Source of the DNA: Candidatus Pantoea haifensis
Lineage (GTDB): Bacteria > Pseudomonadota > Gammaproteobacteria > Enterobacterales > Enterobacteriaceae
DNA length: 64,000 nt
Assembly: GCA_018842655.1 (NCBI GenBank)
Contig: JAGTWN010000008.1
Span: 87,122 to 151,121 of the forward strand
Reading direction: 5' to 3'
In this document: positions 59,224-64,000 of the stretch, in pieces
Layout of the letters: every line of letters begins with the position of its first letter
How positions within the stretch are numbered: position 1 is the first letter of the stretch
Position numbers and translations under genes: made by a program
The notes under the pieces: model-generated
What the model was told of the DNA's origin: nothing
Databases searched by the model: none
What the model saw: the letters and a program-made list of their open reading frames with translations, nothing else

Positions 59224-60218
59224 GCCACCACTGCATCAAGAAGCATGGCGATCGCCTGATCGGGTGTGCAGTTATCGGCGTTTGCCTGATAGCTCAGCAG
59301 CAGGCGATGGCGCAGCACAGCCGGTGCAATGCGTTGAATATCTTCGGGCAACACCGCATCACGACCATCCAGCCACGCGCAGGCGCGACCACAGCGATCC
59401 AGGGCAAGCGTGCCGCGCGGGCTGATGCCGAGGCTGATATAACTCGCAAAGGCATCGCTGACCTGATCAGGATGACGGGTCATTTCCACCAGATTAACGA
59501 TGTACTGCTCTACCGTTGGCGCCACATAAACTACGGCAATTTCACGCCAGCAATCGGTGATATCCTGTTGGCTTATGAGCAACGGGCCGGATTCTGAAGG
59601 GCGAGTTTCATGCTGCGCCGCCTGATATTTTGCCTGCTGTTCAGCGCGCACCAGTTGCATGACCAGCTGCTCATTTTCTTTCGACGGGTAATCGACAATC
59701 ACCTTCATCAGAAAACGGTCAAGCTGGGCTTCAGGTAAAGGCCAGGTGCCTTCCTGATCGACCGGGTTTTGTGTCGCCAGCACCATGAATATCCCCGGCA
59801 GCGGCCATGTTTTACCCGCAACGGTAACGTGTCGCTCTTCCATGGCCTCCAGCAGCGCCGACTGCACGCGGGCTGAGGCGCGATTGATCTCATCGGCGAG
59901 GATAATGTTGCCGAACACCGGGCCGGGGCGGAAACGAAACTGATCCTCTTCCCGCGTGGCATTCTGCTGGTAAATTTCGCTGCCGGTGATGTCTGAGGGC
60001 AGCAGGTCAGGCGTGAACTGAATGCGGCGGAATTCGCCTTCGATATGGCGAGCCAGTTCGCGCACTGCGCGTGTTTTCGCCAGGCCTGGTAATCCTTCCA
60101 GCAGCACATGACCGTCACACAACAGGGCCACGATCAGCATTCGCACCAGCTCCTGCTGTCCAATCACCTGTTGATTCATACTGGCTTCCAGCGCCAGCAG
60201 CTTTTCACGATTATTCAT
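59220..60218 (-). CDS. MoxR-family AAA+ ATPase
   Basis: 332 residues, intact. Walker A is GLPGLAKT at residues 42-49, Walker B IILADEINRAS; the sensor region VLATQNPVDQEGTWPLPEAQ and the lid GISPRGTLALDRCGRACAWL are typical. MoxR ATPases remodel proteins together with VWA partners; the associated DUF58 and Bat genes follow directly. Its ATG overlaps the repaired maturase stop in TAATG. Confidence 0.9.
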   Translation of the reverse strand: MNNREKLLALEASMNQQVIGQQELVRMLIVALLCDGHVLLEGLPGLAKTRAVRELARHIEGEFRRIQFTPDLLPSDITGSEIYQQNATREEDQFRFRPGPVFGNIILADEINRASARVQSALLEAMEERHVTVAGKTWPLPGIFMVLATQNPVDQEGTWPLPEAQLDRFLMKVIVDYPSKENEQLVMQLVRAEQQAKYQAAQHETRPSESGPLLISQQDITDCWREIAVVYVAPTVEQYIVNLVEMTRHPDQVSDAFASYISLGISPRGTLALDRCGRACAWLDGRDAVLPEDIQRIAPAVLRHRLLLSYQANADNCTPDQAIAMLLDAVVA

Positions 60219-61509
60219 TATGCAGGTTCCACCGTCTGGCGTTCCAGCAACGTGGCGATGCCAACCAGGATCGGCTGGGCATAGTCAAAAAGGCTTTGAT
60301 ACCGGGACAGAGATAATTCATTCCCAGCTCGCCTTCTTCGCTCCTGACGATGCGGTTTTTCGGGCATTCGCCATAACAGAGTTTCAGGTAAGGACAGCGT
60401 TTGCAGGCAGCTGGCAGCGTATCGCGCTTACCTAAACCAAAGGCTTTTTGTCGCTCGGAAAAGGCCATGTGCGCCAGTTTGGTGCTCTGTACGTTGCCTA
60501 ATTTGTATTCGGGATAGACGTAGTGATCGCAGGAAAAGATGTCGCCATTTTTCTCAATTGCCAGACCTTTGCCGCAAAACTCTGAGGTGATGCATATCTG
60601 CGCGGGCATGCCCATGGTCTGCGCCACAGCGGTTTCAAACAGATTGACCTGCACCCGGCCTAAGTCGTTGTTCACCCACTCTTCGAACACTGCAATCAGA
60701 AAGCGCCCCCAGTCATCCGGATCGACAGACCAGTCGGTGACGATTGAGTCGAGGTCACCGGGACGGGCGCGGCGTGAGCCGGTAACCGGAATAGTATCGT
60801 CGTGCCAGAATTGTGGTGCAGTTTGCCTGAAATCAACCGGCTCAACGCAGGGATTAAACTGTATATAAGTGGCACCCAGTTCACGTGTCAGAAAACGGTA
60901 GACCTCCAGCGGGAAGCGAGCATTGGTGCGGTTGACGGTGACCAGGGCGTTAAAGGGAACATGATGACGTTTCAAAGCGGCAACACCCGCCATCACTTTT
61001 TCAAAAGTGGGTTTACCGCTGCGCGTCACGCGGTAGCGATCGTGCAATTCCGCCGGGCCATCGATTGAAATGCCGACAAGGAAATTGTGCTGACGCAGAA
61101 AGCGCGCCCAGTTGTCATTAATAAGAATGCCGTTAGTCTGAAGATCGTTTTCAATGCGCTGACCCGGTTTTTGATACTTCTTTTGCAGTACCACTATTTT
61201 TTCGAAGTAATCCAGTCCCATCAGCGTGGGTTCGCCGCCTTGCCAGGAGAAAACCACCTGCTCGCCATCCTGACTGTCGATGTATTGCCGAATGAAGGTT
61301 TCCAGCACCTCATCGCTCATACCGCTGTGTCTGTCCTGTTCCAGAAGCTGTTCTTTATGCAGGTAAAAGCAGTAGTTGCAGTCGATATTGCATCGAGACC
61401 CTGTCGGCTTTGCCATTACGTGAAAACGGCGTGTGTAAGCCGGTCCTGTGCCGCTGAATTTTTCCGCCGTAGGAAGAGGTTTAACCGGCAACGTTGTGCT
61501 GTATTTCAT
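60218..61509 (-). CDS. Anaerobic-type sulfatase maturase (radical SAM, SPASM)
   Basis: About 430 residues. The radical SAM cluster is Cys40-x3-Cys44-x2-Cys47 (CNIDCNYCFY), with WQGGEPTLMGLDYF and IDGPAELHDRYR downstream; SPASM cysteines are seen in CITSEFCGKGLAIEKNGDIF, CDHYVYPEYKLGN, ACKRCPYLKLCYGECPKNR. It oxidises the Ser or Cys of a sulfatase motif to formylglycine. One base added to the A5 run at 60287-60291 (plus strand) changes the tail to FDYAQPILVGIATLLERQTV. Lies 54 bases after the sulfatase it presumably activates. Confidence 0.9.
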
Positions 61510-61563
61510 GAACGCCTCCTGAATACCGGGTGAAGTATTTCACCCGGTGTTGTGGTCAGAGCA

Positions 61564-63147
61564 TCAGTTGGTAGCCGGACTGCCTTCCTCAATGAGTTTC
61601 GAAACATCAGAGACGGTGAATGAACCCGGTTTCTGACGCGGCGGGAACTCCTTGAAGCTTTGCAGCATTTCAGTGGCATATTTCTGCGCACCGCCCAGCA
61701 GGAACAAGCGGTCGTAGAACCAATGGTTGTAATCCATGCCATCGGTGCCTTTTTCCAGTGGGTCGATTTTCAGATCGAAAATTAGCGGTACACGTAGTTT
61801 GACGAAGGGGTATTTCCACACATCCATGCCTGAACGCTCCTGAATCATGAAGTGGGCTTTCCAGCGACCATAGCGCATCGCCAGCAGATCACCGTCATCA
61901 CTCCAGTAGAAGAATTCTTTACGCGGATCCTCCTGAGTTTTACCCGTGATGAAATCAAGTTGGTTATAACCATCGAGGTGCACTTTGTAGGTCATGGCAC
62001 TGGTTTTATAGCCCTTCAGTAACTGCTGTTTAATGTCCGGCACGCCCGCTGCAGCAACCAGCGTAGGGAACCAGTCATTACTGCCGAAAATGTCGTTAAT
62101 CAGGGTGCCCGGCTTAATATGACCCGGCCATTTGACCATCGCCGGCACACGGAACCCGCCTTCCCAGCCGGTGTTTTTCTCACCACGGAACGGCGTGATA
62201 CCTGCATCAGGCCAGGTGGCCGTCATCGGGCCGTTATCGGTGGTGTAAACAACAATCGTGTTATCTTCAATGCCGAGATCTTTGATTTTCTTTAGCACTT
62301 CACCGACGATTCTGTCGTGTTCCACCATGCCGTCAGCATAGTCACCCAGTCCGGTCACGCCTTTACTGGCCGGTTTAATATGGGTTTTGTTATGCATACG
62401 CGTGGTGTTGTACCAGGTGAAGAATGGCTTGTTGGCTTTGACCTGCCGCTCCATAAAGTCGTTGTTTGCCGCCAGCGTCTCTTCATCTACAGTTTCCATA
62501 CGTTTGATGTTGAGTGGACCCGTATCTTCCACTCTGCCGTCAGCGGTGGATTTGATCACACCACGCGGGCCGAACTGTTTTTTGTATTCAGGATCTTGCG
62601 GATAATCCGGGTTCTCTGGTTCCTCTTCCGCATTCAGATGGTAAAGGTTGCCCATAAACTCATCGAAACCATGCGCGGTAGGCAGAAACTCGTTGCGATC
62701 GCCAAGGTGGTTCTTACCGAATTGGCCGGTAGCATATCCAAGCTGCTTGAGTATGCTGGCAATGGTAGGATCTTCTTTCTGCAGTCCTTGCGGTGCGCCG
62801 GGCATGCCAACTTTACTCATCCCGGTACGGAACGGCATCTGTCCGGTAATGAAGGATGAGCGGCCGGCGGTGGAGCTTTGCTCCGCATAGTAAGAGGTGA
62901 ACTTGGCACCTTCAGCCGCAATGCTGTCGATATTGGGCGTTTGGTATCCCAGCATTCCCTGATTATAGGTACTGACGTTCCAGTACCCGATGTCATCACC
63001 GAATATCACTACAATGTTGGGCTTCTGATTGTTTTGCTCCGGCGCCGTCGTGGTATTACTTGCCGGGGCTGCATAAGCACTGGTCGCACAGCTGGCGACA
63101 GACAACATCGAGGCGAGCAGCGTTTTGCAAAATGGCACTTTTGACAT
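61564..63147 (-). CDS. Ser-type arylsulfatase, exported
   Basis: 527 residues. Signal peptide (LLASMLSVASCATSAYA), metal site VVIFGDDIGYWN at ~46-57, and the modification motif Ser92-Thr-Ala-Gly-Arg96 (EQSSTAGRSSFITGQ) in the S-x-A-x-R form, so the residue converted to formylglycine would be Ser92. Further family segments are GKNHLGDRNEFLPTAHGFDE, TTRMHNKTHIKP and VYTTDNGPMTATWPDAG. It hydrolyses a sulfate ester in the periplasm; substrate unknown. It is followed by its maturase and preceded by a FadL-like porin on the same strand. Confidence 0.9.
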   Translation of the reverse strand: MSKVPFCKTLLASMLSVASCATSAYAAPASNTTTAPEQNNQKPNIVVIFGDDIGYWNVSTYNQGMLGYQTPNIDSIAAEGAKFTSYYAEQSSTAGRSSFITGQMPFRTGMSKVGMPGAPQGLQKEDPTIASILKQLGYATGQFGKNHLGDRNEFLPTAHGFDEFMGNLYHLNAEEEPENPDYPQDPEYKKQFGPRGVIKSTADGRVEDTGPLNIKRMETVDEETLAANNDFMERQVKANKPFFTWYNTTRMHNKTHIKPASKGVTGLGDYADGMVEHDRIVGEVLKKIKDLGIEDNTIVVYTTDNGPMTATWPDAGITPFRGEKNTGWEGGFRVPAMVKWPGHIKPGTLINDIFGSNDWFPTLVAAAGVPDIKQQLLKGYKTSAMTYKVHLDGYNQLDFITGKTQEDPRKEFFYWSDDGDLLAMRYGRWKAHFMIQERSGMDVWKYPFVKLRVPLIFDLKIDPLEKGTDGMDYNHWFYDRLFLLGGAQKYATEMLQSFKEFPPRQKPGSFTVSDVSKLIEEGSPATN

Positions 63148-63254
63148 TTCTGTGCTCCAGATAATTGGACTCTCGTAGGAAAGGCATAGGTTTCGCCCGC
63201 CCCGTCAAATCGTTCGACAGTAAATTATGTGATGCGCCTCCTGAGTTGGCCGGG

Positions 63255-64000
63255 TCAGAATGTCCGGCTGTAGTTGATGCCAAAGAAGTAGAGAACAGGG
63301 TTATCGTAGCGCCCTTCAACCAGCGGCGATGCGACCTGTGACGAGTCTATGTGCGCGTATTCGAAGGCGGCGCCGATGCTGCTGTCAGGATCGAGTTGGT
63401 AACGCGCGCCCACGCCCCAGCGCCAGGTATCGCCGGAGGGCATCGTCAGAGAGGTATCTTGTTGGTTGCGGTAAAAGCTGCTGTCAAAGGCAAGGCCGGT
63501 ATTCAGCGTCCAGTCAGCTGAGAGTTTGAACTGAGTGCCGAGTGCGAGGTGCCAGGTATCACGCAGCCTTCCGTTGTCGCCTACCTGATTGCCTGCCACG
63601 GTTATTTCACTGTTGCTGTAATCGCTCCAGTCCTGCCATCCCACATCACCCATAACAGCCCAGCGGTCGTTCAGCTGATGGAAGAGACTGAGCATGATCT
63701 GCTGAGGGGCATTGACGGTGGCCGCGATGGGCAATGTCCAGGACGGGGAATTATTCAGCTGGTCAAGCCGGAGAGTGTTGTTAACGTTGAAGTGATAATT
63801 TGTACGGCTGGTATAAGTTAATCCGGCACGCGTCTGCGGAGTAAACTGCCACAGCGCACCTATCTTGCCGTTGAGCGCCCAGTCATGATCGGATAGCTCA
63901 TTGCCGCGGGCGCGCTTGATCTTCAGCAGGCCATAATTAATCCCGACCCCCGCACCCAGCGAAAAGGCATCATTGATTTGCCAGGCCAGAGCGGGCATCA
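63255..64000 (-). CDS. FadL/TodX-like outer-membrane transport protein (5' end outside window)
   Basis: The C-terminal ~248 residues of an OmpP1/FadL-type barrel: AWQINDAFSLGAGVGINYGL, IGALWQFTPQTRAGLTYTS, QQIMLSLFHQLNDRWAVMGD, WHLALGTQFKLSADWTLNTG, ending in NYSRTF with a C-terminal Phe for barrel assembly. It takes up hydrophobic or aromatic compounds. It lies 107 bases before the sulfatase on the same strand, so it may deliver the sulfate ester substrate. Confidence 0.85.
   Translation of the reverse strand, partial: MPALAWQINDAFSLGAGVGINYGLLKIKRARGNELSDHDWALNGKIGALWQFTPQTRAGLTYTSRTNYHFNVNNTLRLDQLNNSPSWTLPIAATVNAPQQIMLSLFHQLNDRWAVMGDVGWQDWSDYSNSEITVAGNQVGDNGRLRDTWHLALGTQFKLSADWTLNTGLAFDSSFYRNQQDTSLTMPSGDTWRWGVGARYQLDPDSSIGAAFEYAHIDSSQVASPLVEGRYDNPVLYFFGINYSRTF

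Overview
The window looks like accessory DNA of an enterobacterium, most likely an Erwiniaceae member (Pantoea/Erwinia-like) and quite possibly a large plasmid or plasmid-derived region. This is inferred from a TraX-family pilin acetylase gene next to an H-NS paralogue, close relatives of E. coli families (YgbI/YgbK/PdxA2, PqiB, MarC, Bor, DUF3313), the absence of core housekeeping or ribosomal genes, and the patchwork of catabolic and stress cassettes. No replicon gene, rRNA, tRNA or CRISPR array was found.

Layout. 1-1.1 kb: the 3' part of a phlA-like gene and a 5' fragment of a phlC-like thiolase, resembling the 2,4-diacetylphloroglucinol acyltransferase set. 1.8-3.1 kb: traX and an H-NS paralogue. 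3.7-11.4 kb: a divergent acid-sugar catabolic locus (DeoR regulator, PdxA2-like dehydrogenase and DUF1537 kinase on minus; iron alcohol dehydrogenase, DapA-family aldolase, 2-hydroxyacid dehydrogenase and MFS importer on plus), then mannonate dehydratase. 13.4-18.8 kb: a stress-type protein, a two-gene PQQ dehydrogenase, a cold-shock-domain protein and small unknowns. 19-27 kb: a decay zone with remnants of an IS110 transposase, alkyl sulfatase, outer-membrane protein, MerR regulator, glycogen phosphorylase, DUF3313 lipoprotein and MarC. 27.8-29.5 kb: a lone pqiB. 30.5-32.7 kb: an AT-rich wzx-like flippase plus TupA-like ATP-grasp pair. 33.4-35.4 kb: mesD-mesX, a folate-independent methionine synthase pair. 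36.1-40.2 kb: full-length alkyl sulfatase, LysR regulator and a 6-oxocamphor-hydrolase-like crotonase. 41.5-52.4 kb: unrelated metabolic and transport genes (fluoroacetate-dehalogenase-like hydrolase, MscS channel, EamA/MocR pair, LysR/AKR/MFS group, Bor) dotted with a family of small palindromic repeats. 53.2-64 kb: a long minus-strand operon: FadL-like porin, Ser-type sulfatase, sulfatase maturase, MoxR, DUF58, DUF4381, BatA, BatB/C, BatD, HAD phosphatase and a small exported peptide.

A window-wide feature conditions every annotation. About twenty genes that are otherwise full length and conserved are each broken by one missing base inside a homopolymer run (typically 4-7 bases). Restoring one base gives the expected family protein and the expected stop/start overlaps. 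I treat these as probably intact genes carrying assembly errors, and give corrected coordinates spanning both frames. The truncations at 1-1.1, 19-27, 42.6-43.1 and 52.4-53.0 kb cannot be repaired this way and look like real decay.
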